From Pseudodonghicola flavimaris (lineage in GTDB: Bacteria; Pseudomonadota; Alphaproteobacteria; Rhodobacterales; Rhodobacteraceae), in assembly GCF_030164425.1 (NCBI RefSeq), contig NZ_JASNJD010000018.1, positions 1 to 64,000 on the forward strand: a stretch of DNA of 64,000 bases, read 5' to 3'. How positions within the stretch are numbered: position 1 is the stretch's first letter; each line of letters starts with the position of its first letter. Shown piece by piece: positions 34,514 through 43,006 of this stretch. A program made the position numbers and the translations under genes. A model generated the notes under the pieces. It was not told the DNA's origin. It made no database searches and saw only the letters and a program-made list of their open reading frames with translations.

Positions 34514-35300
34514 GCGAGGTCGGCTCCTTGGTCAGTTTCAGTTCGTCCAGCAGGGCCAGGACGGCCTCTGCCCAGCCTTCAGGTCCGGCGGCCCCGGTGC
34601 GCCGGATATGGCCGCTGGCCTCTCCCGGCAGGGTCGGCAGCGGCGGGGCGTGATCGTTGCGCACGATGACGCCGAATTCGGTACGCTGCAGCATCGCGAC
34701 ATCGTTGGGCGCATCGCCCAGGGCCAGCGAATGCCGCGGCCTGCGTTCGGCGAGGATCCCGGCCACCCGGTCGGCCTTGGTGCCGCCGAAGGACAGCGTC
34801 AGGAACCGCCCGCCCTGCTGCGCCGTCAGCCCGGCCTCCGCCGCCGCCTGCAGAAATCCCGGCAGCTCCGCCTCCGGCCCGGTCCAGCGACCCGGCTCGC
34901 TGAACTGCCGCGCCTGCGCCAGCAGCGCGGCGTCCCGGCTGAGACCGGTGGCGGCCGCAATTTCTGTCGCGCTCATGTCGCCGAAGCCGCGAAACCCCGG
35001 CGGCAGCGCCGCCAGCCGGGCGCGCAGGGCCGGGTAATCCCCGGCAGCCGTCTCCGCCCCCTGCCCCGGCGCCAGCAGGCCTCCGCCATTCTCGACGATG
35101 GCAGGCCAGTCGGCAAATCCGATGGCCTGGCGCAGCGGCGCGATCTCCGCCGCGGTCTTGCTGCTGGCCAGAACCACCCCGGCCCCGATCCGCCGCAGCG
35201 CCCGCAGTGCCGACGCCGCCGGCGCCCAGCTATAGCTGTCATGATCCAGCAGGGTGCCGTCGAGGTCCGAGAAAACGATCAGATCGGTCTGGTCCGTCAC
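34506..35300 (-). CDS. gpgP: Glucosyl/mannosyl-3-phosphoglycerate phosphatase (HAD family)
   Basis: 264 residues. HAD motif I is FSDLDGTLLDHDSY (first aspartate the nucleophile), motif II threonine/serine in VVLASSKTAAEI, then the Cof-type cap with IVENGGGLLAP, and motif IV in LALGDAPNDVAMLQ. This is the MPGP/GPGP pattern. It dephosphorylates glucosyl-3-phosphoglycerate to glucosylglycerate, completing synthesis with GpgS. First gene of the leftward pair; its promoter must lie in 35301-35588. Confidence 0.88.
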   Translation of the reverse strand: MTDQTDLIVFSDLDGTLLDHDSYSWAPAASALRALRRIGAGVVLASSKTAAEIAPLRQAIGFADWPAIVENGGGLLAPGQGAETAAGDYPALRARLAALPPGFRGFGDMSATEIAAATGLSRDAALLAQARQFSEPGRWTGPEAELPGFLQAAAEAGLTAQQGGRFLTLSFGGTKADRVAGILAERRPRHSLALGDAPNDVAMLQRTEFGVIVRNDHAPPLPTLPGEASGHIRRTGAAGPEGWAEAVLALLDELKLTKEPTSHG

Positions 35301-35588
35301 CGCAGGTTCCTATCGCGCAGAATTCCGAAAACCCGGCCCGAGGGCCCCACCGGTCCGTCACCGGACCCAGAGAACATGCCAGAACGCCCGCTGTCTACCG
35401 CGCCGCGCCGCCTGCATCCGCTTGCCGCAGGGGCAGCCGGCAAAACCGGCACCCGTTTCGGGAAAAGGTTGTATCCGTGTCGGGCGATGGCCGTCCTGCC
35501 CCTTCTGCCGTGGCGATACGACAGGAATACGACATTCAATGTCGCACAGGAACCGCGATCTGCGTCAAAACCGCCGGGCGGCCCGGTC
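35301..35588. other. 288-bp gap upstream of the glucosylglycerate synthesis genes
   Basis: No gene is evident. A small hairpin GGTCCG/CGGACC with loop TCAC lies at 35352-35367. The AT-richer part at 35515-35545 is the likeliest promoter zone for leftward transcription of gpgP. No clear osmotic-stress element was recognised. Confidence 0.3.
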
Positions 35589-37241
35589 TCAGGTCCGCGG
35601 CGCCCGGTCCGTCGCCCGGGCAGCCTCGCGCTCCTGCAGCAGGCGCCAGTCCACCTTGTGCGAGGCGGTTCGCGGCAGGCTGTCGACGAATTCCACCTGC
35701 CGCGGCAGCTTGAATCGGGCCAGATGCGGGCCGAGCCAGCCGATCAGCGCCTCGGCCGTCAGCGCCTCGCCCCGGCGCAGCTGCACCAGCGCCTTGACTG
35801 TCTCGCCGCGATAGGGATCGGGAGCGGCAATGACGCAGACCCCCTCCACCGCCGGATGGCCGAAGATCACATGTTCCACCTCGGTCGGCCAGACCTTGAA
35901 GCCGGAGGCGTTGATCATCCGCTTCAGCCGGTCGACGATACGATAATACCCATCGGGCTGGCGCAGGGCGAGATCGCCGGTGCGCAGAAAGCGGCGACCG
36001 GCGTGGTCGAAAAACGTCTCTGCATCCGCGTCGGGCCGGTTCCAGTAGCCCCGCATCAGCTGCGGGCCGGAGACCACCAGCTCCCCCACCTCGCCATCGG
36101 GCAGCGGCGCCAGGGTCTCGGGGTCGACGATCATCGCGTCGGTCATCTGCGCCGGGATGCCGACGGTACCCGCCTGTGGCGCCCGCACCGGGTTCAGATG
36201 GGTCGGCGACATGGTTTCGGACATGCCGAAGGCCTCGATATACTCCAGCCCGAACTCCGCCCGCAGCCGCGCCGCCACCGGCACCGGCATCGCCGCGCCG
36301 CCGCCGGTGAGGATCTCCACCCGGCGCAGCGCCGGCTCCACCGACGCCCCACGCGACATCATGTCCACCACCATGGTCGGCGGCGCGTTCCAGAAGCTCA
36401 CCCGGTAATGGCCGAACAAGGAAATGGCGGTATCGGCATCCCAGCGGGTCATGATCATCAGCATCGCCCCGGCGTGGATCGCCGCGTTCATCGAGCCCTG
36501 CATGCCGGCGACGTGAAACAGCGGCTGCACGGCGGTGATCACGCTGTCGGCGCGCATAGCGTACCACTCGGCCTGCAGCACGGCGGTATGCATCACGCTG
36601 CGATGATCGTGCAGGCAGCCTTTGGGCCGCCCCGTGCTGCCCGAGGTATAGGGCAACACCGCCGGGTCGCCGGCCGGAGCGGTCAACCCGGGCACGAGGT
36701 CCGGCGCCGGCCGGTCCAGCGCCACAGACCAGCCGATCAGCCGGGGATCGTGATCCAGCCCCACAGCCGGCGCCTGTGTCAGGGCCGGCGGCGGCGCCAC
36801 CGGCGCGGCGGGCAGCATGTCGGCATAGCGCGCCACCACCAGGGTCAGCGCCTCTGCCCCGTCCCAGCCGGTGAACCGGTCCAGCAAATCTTCCGCCACC
36901 AGCGCCACCTGCGCCCCGGCGTCCGACAGGATCGCCGCCACCTCTTCGGCGCGGTACATCGGGTTCAGCGGCACCACCACCCCGCGCACCGCCAGCACCG
37001 CGTAATAGGCGATCACATACTGCGGGCTGTTCTGCAGATCGACCGCCACCCGGTCGCCCGGCCGCACCCCCAGACCCAGTAGCGCCGCCGCCAGCCTGCG
37101 CACCTGATCCCACAGCGTCCCGTAGCTGAGATCGGCACCGTAATAGCCGATGGCCATGGCCTGCGGCCGGGTCTCGGCCTGATGCGCCAGATTCCGCAGG
37201 ATGCTGCAATCCGGCCCCAGATGCGGTTGCGACAGCGACAT
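35589..37241 (-). CDS. Acyl-CoA ligase (AMP-forming)
   Basis: 550 residues from the ATG at 37241, preceded by AGAGGAG; the frame stays open upstream through the promoter and opposite the thiolase gene, but that part is not protein-like. ANL motifs: YTSGSTGRPKGCLHDH (AMP-binding loop), FGMSETMSPTHLNP, the TGD hinge region RRFLRTGDLALRQPDGYYRIVDRLKRMINASGFKVWPTEVE, and the C-terminal catalytic lysine in LPRTASHKVDW. It activates a carboxylic acid to its CoA ester. Divergent from the thiolase gene with an IclR-type palindrome between them. Confidence 0.9.
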   Translation of the reverse strand: MSLSQPHLGPDCSILRNLAHQAETRPQAMAIGYYGADLSYGTLWDQVRRLAAALLGLGVRPGDRVAVDLQNSPQYVIAYYAVLAVRGVVVPLNPMYRAEEVAAILSDAGAQVALVAEDLLDRFTGWDGAEALTLVVARYADMLPAAPVAPPPALTQAPAVGLDHDPRLIGWSVALDRPAPDLVPGLTAPAGDPAVLPYTSGSTGRPKGCLHDHRSVMHTAVLQAEWYAMRADSVITAVQPLFHVAGMQGSMNAAIHAGAMLMIMTRWDADTAISLFGHYRVSFWNAPPTMVVDMMSRGASVEPALRRVEILTGGGAAMPVPVAARLRAEFGLEYIEAFGMSETMSPTHLNPVRAPQAGTVGIPAQMTDAMIVDPETLAPLPDGEVGELVVSGPQLMRGYWNRPDADAETFFDHAGRRFLRTGDLALRQPDGYYRIVDRLKRMINASGFKVWPTEVEHVIFGHPAVEGVCVIAAPDPYRGETVKALVQLRRGEALTAEALIGWLGPHLARFKLPRQVEFVDSLPRTASHKVDWRLLQEREAARATDRAPRT

Positions 37242-37333
37242 CGGCGGCACTCCTCTTTCACGGTTCACCGGCGGGGCCGCCTGCGCGCATCCCCGGGCTT
37301 TCTGCCTAATTGCTAGCACCTCGACCCGTAGCC

Positions 37334-37352
37334 AAATACGAAAATCGGAAAA
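37334..37352. promoter_or_regulatory. IclR-regulon palindrome, site 1 (ligase/thiolase promoter)
   Basis: AAATACG-AAAAT-CGGAAAA, a 7-5-7 site with one strong and one weak half. Read on the other strand, TTTTCCGATTTTCG matches site 4 (42815-42833) over 13 bases from TTTCCG onwards. It lies in the 172-bp divergent promoter between the ligase and thiolase genes. Confidence 0.55.
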
Positions 37353-37413
37353 ACCTTGCGAATATTCGAAACACCTGCTTTCCAATTGAACAAATTCCCA
37401 GCGGAGTCCCCCG

Positions 37414-38628
37414 GTGACCGGCCAACCAGACGCCTTTATCTGCGACAGCATTCGCACCCCGCGCGGCAAGGGCCGCGCCGGCGGCGGGCTGGCGACGGTC
37501 AAACCGGTGCGGCTGGTGGCCGACCTGCTGGCCGAGCTACAGCGGCGCAGCGGTCTCGCGCCGGAGACGGTCGACGACATCGTTCTTGGCTGCGTCTCTC
37601 CCACCGGCGAACAGGGCGGGCCGATCGGGCGCACCGCCGCCCTGCTGAACGGCTGGCAGATGGCCGGGCCGGGACTGCAGGTGAACCGCTTCTGTGCCTC
37701 CGGACTGGAGGCGATCACTCTGGCGGCGCAGAAAATCCGCTCCGGCTGGGAACATCTGGTGATCGCCGGCGGTGTCGAATCGATGTCGCGGGTGCCGATG
37801 TTTTCGGACGGCGGCGCCTGGCAGTTCGACCCGGAGATTTCCGGCGCCTGCGAGTACCTGCCCCAGGGGATCAGCGCCGATCTGATCGCCAGTCTCGGCG
37901 GCATGGATCGCGCCATGCTCGATGGCTTCGCCGCCCGGTCGCACCGGCAGGCCGCCGCCGCCTGGGACAACGGGCATTTCGACCGCTCCGTGGTGCCGGT
38001 GCGGGACGATCTGGGGCAGAGCCTTCTGGCGCGGGACGAGACCATCCGCCCCGACACCACCCCCGAAACCCTGGCCGCGCTGCCACCGGCCTTCGCCGAT
38101 CTCGGCGCCGATGGCCACGACGTCACCGCCCTGCGACACGCCCCCGACCTAGCAACGCTCCGCCACGATCACACCGCTGGCAATTCTTCCGCCATCGTCG
38201 ATGGCGCCGCCCTGCTGCTGGTCGCCTCCGCCGCGATGGCGGCGCGGCAGGGGCTCCGCCCCCGGGCGCGGATCCTGGCAAGCGGTCTCTGTGCCTCGGA
38301 CCCGGTGATCATGCTGACCGGCCCGGTCGAGGCCGCGCGCCGGGCGCTCCGCACCGCCGGCCTCGGCTTTGACGATATCGATCTATTCGAGGTGAACGAG
38401 GCCTTCGCCGCGGTGCCGCTGCATTTCATGGCGGCAACCGACGTGCCGCTGGACAGGATCAATATCGACGGCGGCGCCATCGCCATGGGCCATCCGCTGG
38501 GCGCCACCGGGGCGATGCTGACCGGCACGCTGATCGACGCGCTGGAGCGCACCGGCGGCCGGCGCGGGCTGGTCGCCATGTGCATCGGCGCCGGCATGGG
38601 CACCGCCCTGGTGATCGAGCGGATCTGA
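37414..38628 (+). CDS. Thiolase (acetyl-CoA C-acyltransferase)
   Basis: 404 residues with a GTG start at 37414. Nucleophile cysteine in QVNRFCASGLEA (about residue 89), then EVNEAFAAVP, catalytic histidine in GHPLGATGAML and second cysteine in AMCIGAGMGTAL. It splits a 3-ketoacyl-CoA into acetyl-CoA and a shortened acyl-CoA (or runs in reverse). The stop is 3 bp before the crotonase-domain gene, so the two act together in a beta-oxidation-like path. Confidence 0.93.
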   Translation: MTGQPDAFICDSIRTPRGKGRAGGGLATVKPVRLVADLLAELQRRSGLAPETVDDIVLGCVSPTGEQGGPIGRTAALLNGWQMAGPGLQVNRFCASGLEAITLAAQKIRSGWEHLVIAGGVESMSRVPMFSDGGAWQFDPEISGACEYLPQGISADLIASLGGMDRAMLDGFAARSHRQAAAAWDNGHFDRSVVPVRDDLGQSLLARDETIRPDTTPETLAALPPAFADLGADGHDVTALRHAPDLATLRHDHTAGNSSAIVDGAALLLVASAAMAARQGLRPRARILASGLCASDPVIMLTGPVEAARRALRTAGLGFDDIDLFEVNEAFAAVPLHFMAATDVPLDRINIDGGAIAMGHPLGATGAMLTGTLIDALERTGGRRGLVAMCIGAGMGTALVIERI

Positions 38629-38631
38629 GCC

Positions 38632-40059
38632 ATGCAATCCTACTTCACCGAAACCCTCAACGATGACGGCCTCCTGACGGTGGCGCTGGCCGATCCCTCC
38701 GGCCCGGTGAACCGCACCACCGACCGGTTCAAGGCCGAGCTGAGCGCGCTGCTGGACCGGCTGGAGGCGGCCCCGGTCAGAGGCGTCATCTTTCTCAGCG
38801 ACCGGCCCACCTTCGGTGTCGGCGGCGATGTCGACCAGATCGCCGCGCTCGCCGCCACCGGCCCCGCCGGGATCTTCGCCGACAGCCAGCGGATCAAGGC
38901 GCTCTTTCGCCGGATCGAGCGGCTGGGCCTGCCGGTGGTCAGCCTGATCGAAGGCCTCGCCGTTGGCGGTCATTTCGAACTGGCGCTGGCCAGCCATGCC
39001 TGCTTCGCCCGCGACGACGATGCGATCCGGCTGGGGTTCCCCGAATGCGCTGTCGGGCTGATCCCCGGCGCCGGCGGGCTGGTGCGCTGCGTGCATCGGC
39101 TGGGCCTTGAGGCCTCGATCCCACTGATCGTCGAGGCGCGCCTGATCCCGCCCGCCCGCGCGGCGGAACTGGGGCTGATCACCGGGCTCGGACCCGACCG
39201 GGCGGCGCTGCTGGCGGCAGCGCGGGACTGGATCGCCGCGCATCCGGCCCCGCATCAGCCCTGGGACCGCAAAGGCCACCGAGTGCCGGGCGGCGGGTTG
39301 TTCGACCGGCGCGACCGCTATCTGTCGCTGCAGGCCAAAACCGCCGGGCTGATTGCGACGGGCGGCGGCCGGCCCTGCGCCGAACGCACCGCCCTGTCGG
39401 GGATTTGCGAGGTGGCCGCCTGCGGCTTTGCCGATGGCGAGGTGATCGAAAGCCGCCTCTTCGCCCGGCAGGCGATCAGCGCCGAGGCCGAGGCCCGGAT
39501 CGGCCTGCGACTGAAGGACCGCTCCGTCCTCAAGCGCAGCGGCCAGGCGCTGGATCAGGACCTCCTGCAGCGCCTGCGTCAGAGCCTGCGGGACGAGGCG
39601 GCCGCGCTGCGGGCCCGGGGTCTCTCCGCCGCGCGGATCGGCAAGGCCGCCCGACAGGCCGGATATGATCCCGAGGTACTGGACCTGGCCCCGGACACCG
39701 CCACCGCGCGGCCCGACGCAGCCACGCTCGACCTTGCCGAGATTGGGGACCGCCTGCTGACGGCGCAGAGCCTGCCGGTCCTGCGCGATCTGGTGGCCGG
39801 CCGCCTCCACTCCGCCGCGCTGGCCAACAGCGGTCCGGTGAACGCGGCGGGTTTTCCCGCCTGGACCGGTGGCCCGCTGCGCTGGATCACCGCCCGGGGG
39901 CCTGCCGCCGTCCTCGCCCAGTGCCGCCAGTGGGCCGCGGAAGCCTCCCCGGGGGCAGACCATTTCACCCCGCCCTTCGCGACCGCCGCCGCACTTCAGG
40001 CCGCGCTCGACCGGGCGCGGGACTTCGACACCGAACCAGAGACCGAACAACGGGGATGA
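38632..40059 (+). CDS. Enoyl-CoA hydratase fused to FadB-type C-terminal domain, NAD-binding domain missing
   Basis: 475 residues. Residues 1-200 are a crotonase domain: oxyanion-hole region FGVGGDVDQIAAL, and both catalytic glutamates, E116 (GGHFELALA) and E138 (GFPECAVGLIPGAGG). Residues about 270-300 resemble the linker helix of FadB/FadJ. Residues about 365-425 (AEIGDRLLTAQS to NAAGFPAWTGGPLRWI) resemble the C-terminal half of 3-hydroxyacyl-CoA dehydrogenase. The Rossmann domain with GxGxxG that should lie between is absent. It looks like a multifunctional beta-oxidation protein that kept hydratase and lost dehydrogenase. Its stop overlaps the aminotransferase start (ATGA). Confidence 0.82.
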   Translation: MQSYFTETLNDDGLLTVALADPSGPVNRTTDRFKAELSALLDRLEAAPVRGVIFLSDRPTFGVGGDVDQIAALAATGPAGIFADSQRIKALFRRIERLGLPVVSLIEGLAVGGHFELALASHACFARDDDAIRLGFPECAVGLIPGAGGLVRCVHRLGLEASIPLIVEARLIPPARAAELGLITGLGPDRAALLAAARDWIAAHPAPHQPWDRKGHRVPGGGLFDRRDRYLSLQAKTAGLIATGGGRPCAERTALSGICEVAACGFADGEVIESRLFARQAISAEAEARIGLRLKDRSVLKRSGQALDQDLLQRLRQSLRDEAAALRARGLSAARIGKAARQAGYDPEVLDLAPDTATARPDAATLDLAEIGDRLLTAQSLPVLRDLVAGRLHSAALANSGPVNAAGFPAWTGGPLRWITARGPAAVLAQCRQWAAEASPGADHFTPPFATAAALQAALDRARDFDTEPETEQRG

Positions 40060-41369
40060 AAGACATGTCGCGACTTCTGAACACCAGCCTGACCACCAAT
40101 GACGAGGCGCCGGTCTATGTCGTCGGCGGCGAGGGCTGCTGGTACGAGCTTTCCGACGGGCGCCGGGTGCTCGACGGCTCGAACTCCGCCGGCGCGCTCG
40201 GCCATCGCCACCCCGATATGGTGGAAACGATCCGCAAGGCCGCCGAATATCCCGCGATCTCGGAGGGCTGGGCCTGGAAGGGACGCACCCAGGCCGCCGA
40301 GGATCTGATCGATATCGCCTTCGACGGCGAAGGCGACTGGGTCGGTGCGGTGCGCTTCGGCCTGTCGGGCTCGGAAATCAACGATATGGCGCTGTCGCTG
40401 AGCCAGGCGCTGACCGGGCGCGCCGCCATCGGCACCCGCGAACGCGCCTATCACGGGCTGACCGGCCTGTCGCGTGAGGTCACCACCCAGCCGCAATGGC
40501 ATGGCGGCCTGTCGCGCGGCGATGGCAGTGTCAGCCCGGCGGCGCCCAATTGCGAGGTTCGGGTGATCTCCGCCCCTGACAGCTCGCTCTACGGTCAGCG
40601 GGTGGTGCAGCACCCGCAGATGAGCCCGGAGGAGATGACCGCGGTGCTCTCCGATGCGGCCTCTGTCATCGTCGATTACACCCAGGGCGGCATCTATCAC
40701 GAGGCCGGTTATCAGGATCAGGTCGCCGCCGCCGCGAAACGGGCCGGCGCCCTGTGGATCGCGGATGAGGTGGTGACCGGCGCCGGCCGCTCCGGCCGCT
40801 GGTTCGCCTTCCAGGGCGGCCAGTCGCGCCCCGATATCGTCACCATGGGCAAGGCGCTGGCCGGCGGCGCCGGTCCGATCGGGGCGGTGATCCTGTCGCG
40901 CGACATCTGCGACGAGCTGAAGGATGCCGCCTGGCAGAACTACTCCACCTATCGCGGCCACCCCACCGCCATGGCCGGCGTCTCCACCTATCTCAGGGTG
41001 CTCCGACGCGACGGGCTCCTCGACCGGGTGGCGGCGCTGGAACCGGTGATCGGCAAGCGGCTGGTCGAGATCGCTCAGCGTCACCCCAGCGTGTCGCGCG
41101 TCGATGGCCGTGGCCTGCACTGGACGGTGGAGTTCCACGGCCCGCACTGGGCCGACTGGACCGCCGCCACCCGGGAGACCCCGATCGCCTCAAAGGTGGT
41201 AGCCGCCGCCATGGCCCAGGGCGTCTCCATCGGCACCAGCGGAGAGCAGACCTCGCTGTTCCTGGCGCCGCCGCTGATCATCTCCGACGCAGAGCTGGAC
41301 CAGCTGCTGCAAGTGCTCGACCACGCGCTGACCGCCGCGGACGAGGAATTCGCCCGCACCGCGGGTTAA
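40056..41369 (+). CDS. Class III aminotransferase (omega-aminotransferase/GSAM-like)
   Basis: 437 residues from the ATG at 40056 overlapping the previous stop; ATG 40065 is also possible. PLP-fold signature: VLDGSNSAGALGHRHP, GLSGSEINDMAL, aspartate of LWIADEVVTGAGRSGRW, Schiff-base lysine in TMGKALAGG and YSTYRGHPTAMAGV. Class III enzymes act on amino groups distant from a carboxylate (omega-amino acids, beta-amino acids, diamines). In this operon, between beta-oxidation genes and an ATP-dependent cyclic-amide hydrolase, an omega-amino acid is a good candidate. Confidence 0.9.
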   Translation: MKDMSRLLNTSLTTNDEAPVYVVGGEGCWYELSDGRRVLDGSNSAGALGHRHPDMVETIRKAAEYPAISEGWAWKGRTQAAEDLIDIAFDGEGDWVGAVRFGLSGSEINDMALSLSQALTGRAAIGTRERAYHGLTGLSREVTTQPQWHGGLSRGDGSVSPAAPNCEVRVISAPDSSLYGQRVVQHPQMSPEEMTAVLSDAASVIVDYTQGGIYHEAGYQDQVAAAAKRAGALWIADEVVTGAGRSGRWFAFQGGQSRPDIVTMGKALAGGAGPIGAVILSRDICDELKDAAWQNYSTYRGHPTAMAGVSTYLRVLRRDGLLDRVAALEPVIGKRLVEIAQRHPSVSRVDGRGLHWTVEFHGPHWADWTAATRETPIASKVVAAAMAQGVSIGTSGEQTSLFLAPPLIISDAELDQLLQVLDHALTAADEEFARTAG

Positions 41370-41383
41370 GGAAAGGACCTGTC

Positions 41384-41764
41384 ATGACCACCCCCGTCAA
41401 AAGCGACGAAGAGCAGCTGAAAGACCTGATCCAGGAGTATTTCGATGCCATATACGAGGGCGACATCGCCCGCGTGCGGCAGGTGTTTCACCCGCTCTGC
41501 CGGCTGTTTGCGGTGATCGAGGGCAAGATCACTGCCTTCGATCACGATCCCTACATGGAACGTGTCGCCGGCCGGCCCTCCGGCGCGTCGCGCGGGGATG
41601 CACGCGACGATCAGATCGTCACGCTCAGCCTTGCCAGCCCGACCACTGCCTCCGCCCGGGTCAAGGATATCTATGCCCCGCATCGCTTCGTGAACGAGCT
41701 GACTTTCATGAAGGAAGACGGCCGCTGGTGGGTGATCGTCAAGGCCTGGCACGTGCTGTCCTGA
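41384..41764 (+). CDS. NTF2/SnoaL-like small protein
   Basis: 126 residues. Begins EEQLKDLIQEYFDAIYEGDIARVRQVFHPLCRLFAVIEGKITAFDHDPYMERV and ends VNELTFMKEDGRWWVIVKAWHV, the putative lumazine-binding/NTF2-like pattern. No catalytic residue can be assigned. It follows the aminotransferase by 14 bp (GAAAGGA ribosome site) and is last in the thiolase operon, just before the IclR operator. Confidence 0.8.
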   Translation: MTTPVKSDEEQLKDLIQEYFDAIYEGDIARVRQVFHPLCRLFAVIEGKITAFDHDPYMERVAGRPSGASRGDARDDQIVTLSLASPTTASARVKDIYAPHRFVNELTFMKEDGRWWVIVKAWHVLS

Positions 41765-41774
41765 GCCGCGCGAT

Positions 41775-41793
41775 CCTTTCGAAATCCGGAATA
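41775..41793. promoter_or_regulatory. IclR-regulon palindrome, site 2 (iclR promoter)
   Basis: CCTTTCG-AAATC-CGGAATA, a 7-5-7 site. Its reverse strand shares TTCCGGATTTCG with site 3. It ends 5 bp before a TTGACA at 41799-41804, so it probably lies just upstream of the iclR promoter's -35 box. Confidence 0.5.
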
Positions 41794-41798
41794 TATCA

Positions 41799-41804
41799 TT
41801 GACA
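41799..41804 (+). promoter_or_regulatory. Candidate -35 element of the iclR promoter
   Basis: TTGACA within CATTGACAGAA. The same 11 bases recur before hyuA at 42930-42940. A possible -10, TAGTTA, begins at 41823 (18-bp spacing), a weak match. Confidence 0.4.
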
Positions 41805-41927
41805 GAACGCCGCAGGGGGACCTAGTTAGCCCAGTTGGCGCTATTTAGCGTCACCCAAGGAATCGCCATCAAGCGTTATGTTTTTGAGCCGGGTTTCTTC
41901 GGAAACGCGCCGACGGAGGGACGAAAA

Positions 41928-42686
41928 GTGAGTAACGCAGACGATAGCCCCTTTGGTCGCGCTTTCCGGATTATGGAAACCCTTTCCGCCCACCCCGACG
42001 GGCTGACTCTCTCCGAGATCGCCGCCGCGACCGATCTGGTGGTCGCGACGGTGCACCGCCAACTCAACACGCTGATCAGCGTCGGCGCCGTGCGCAAGCT
42101 GAACACCAAGGCCTTCGTGCTGGGCGAACGCATGTGGATGATGGCGAGCCAGATGACCAATGGCGCCGATATCACCCATTCCGCCGCGCCGGTGCTGAAG
42201 GACCTTGCCGACCGCTTTGGCGAGACCGCCTTTCTGGCGCGGCTGGTCGGCCAGACGGTTGAGGTAATGTCGACCTGCACCCCCACCGCCTTCGGCCAGT
42301 CCTTTGTCCAGCCCGGCCGCGGCATGCCGCTCTATGCGGCGGCCACCGGCAAGATCCTCCTGGCCCAGAGCTCCGACAGTTTCATCGACGATTACCTGAC
42401 CCTGCCCCGCAAGGCCTTCACCGCGAACACCAAGGTGGAGGAGGCCGATATCCGCGCCGAGATCGGCGATATCCGCAGCCGTCAGGTTGCCGTCTGCAAC
42501 AATGAATTCGACCCCGGCATCCTGTCCTATGCCGCGGCGGTGGAGGACAGGCGCACCGGCATCACCTATGCGCTGGCCGTCTTCGGGCTGGCCGACCGGT
42601 TTTCCACCATCGACCGTGGCACCGTCGAGACCCAGTTGCTGAACGCCGCACATCGGCTGTCGCTGTCCCTGCGCGGGATCGGCTGA
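41928..42686 (+). CDS. IclR-family transcriptional regulator (GTG start)
   Basis: 252 residues from the GTG at 41928, which has GGAGGG 8 bp upstream; an earlier frame start lacks a ribosome site and adds a non-typical extension. N-terminal winged helix: AFRIMETLSAHPDGLTLSEIAAATDLVVATVHRQLNTLISVGAV. Ligand domain: VEVMSTC, PGRGMPLYAAATGKILLA, RKAFTANT and VCNNEFDPGILSYAAAV. IclR proteins bind palindromes and respond to pathway intermediates. Four like palindromes in the three surrounding promoters make it the likely local regulator of 35589-51999. Confidence 0.91.
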   Translation: MSNADDSPFGRAFRIMETLSAHPDGLTLSEIAAATDLVVATVHRQLNTLISVGAVRKLNTKAFVLGERMWMMASQMTNGADITHSAAPVLKDLADRFGETAFLARLVGQTVEVMSTCTPTAFGQSFVQPGRGMPLYAAATGKILLAQSSDSFIDDYLTLPRKAFTANTKVEEADIRAEIGDIRSRQVAVCNNEFDPGILSYAAAVEDRRTGITYALAVFGLADRFSTIDRGTVETQLLNAAHRLSLSLRGIG

Positions 42687-42693
42687 CCACGTC

Positions 42694-42712
42694 TTTTCCG
42701 GATTTCGGAAAA
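42694..42712. promoter_or_regulatory. IclR-regulon palindrome, site 3
   Basis: TTTTCCG-GATTT-CGGAAAA: perfect 7-bp inverted arms with a 5-bp spacer, 7 bp after the iclR stop. Best copy in the set. Confidence 0.65.
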
Positions 42713-42814
42713 CGAGCCGCCCCCTCAAGCCCGATGGATGGGTGCATTGACCTGAGACCTCTGGCAATCATCCACATGACCGGCCCCTGACCGCATCTCA
42801 GGGCAGCGCCACGG

Positions 42815-42833
42815 ATTTCCGATTTTCGGAAAT
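42815..42833. promoter_or_regulatory. IclR-regulon palindrome, site 4
   Basis: ATTTCCG-ATTTT-CGGAAAT: perfect 7-bp inverted arms with a 5-bp spacer, 121 bp from site 3 and about 99 bp upstream of the hyuA -35 candidate. Confidence 0.65.
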
Positions 42834-43006
42834 TCGCTCTCGTTCCTCGAAAAATTCGCTTCTTCTTTGGGCATCCCTGCCGTGCGGCAGGGGTTTGTGG
42901 CGGTTTCCGCCCCCTCCCCCCTGCCGATCCATTGACAGAATCCCTCACAGCCCGATCATTCGAAAAAACGAGAAAACTTATCGAATACCGAAAGTGAGGG
43001 CAGCCT

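Larger units (their letters stand above)
42687..43006. promoter_or_regulatory. 320-bp promoter region of the hyuA operon
   Basis: No gene is visible. It carries two near-perfect 7-5-7 palindromes (separate entries), a TTGACA at 42932-42937 in CATTGACAGAA, and downstream of it a degenerate copy CTTATCG-AATAC-CGAAAGT at 42977-42995, ending 11 bp before the GTG start. The multi-site layout suggests activation from the upstream sites or repression by looping. Confidence 0.5.

Noticed and set aside
37242-38126. Upstream extension of the acyl-CoA ligase frame across the divergent promoter and into the thiolase gene
   Set aside because: The added residues are not protein-like and overlap a real gene; ATG 37241 has a good ribosome site.
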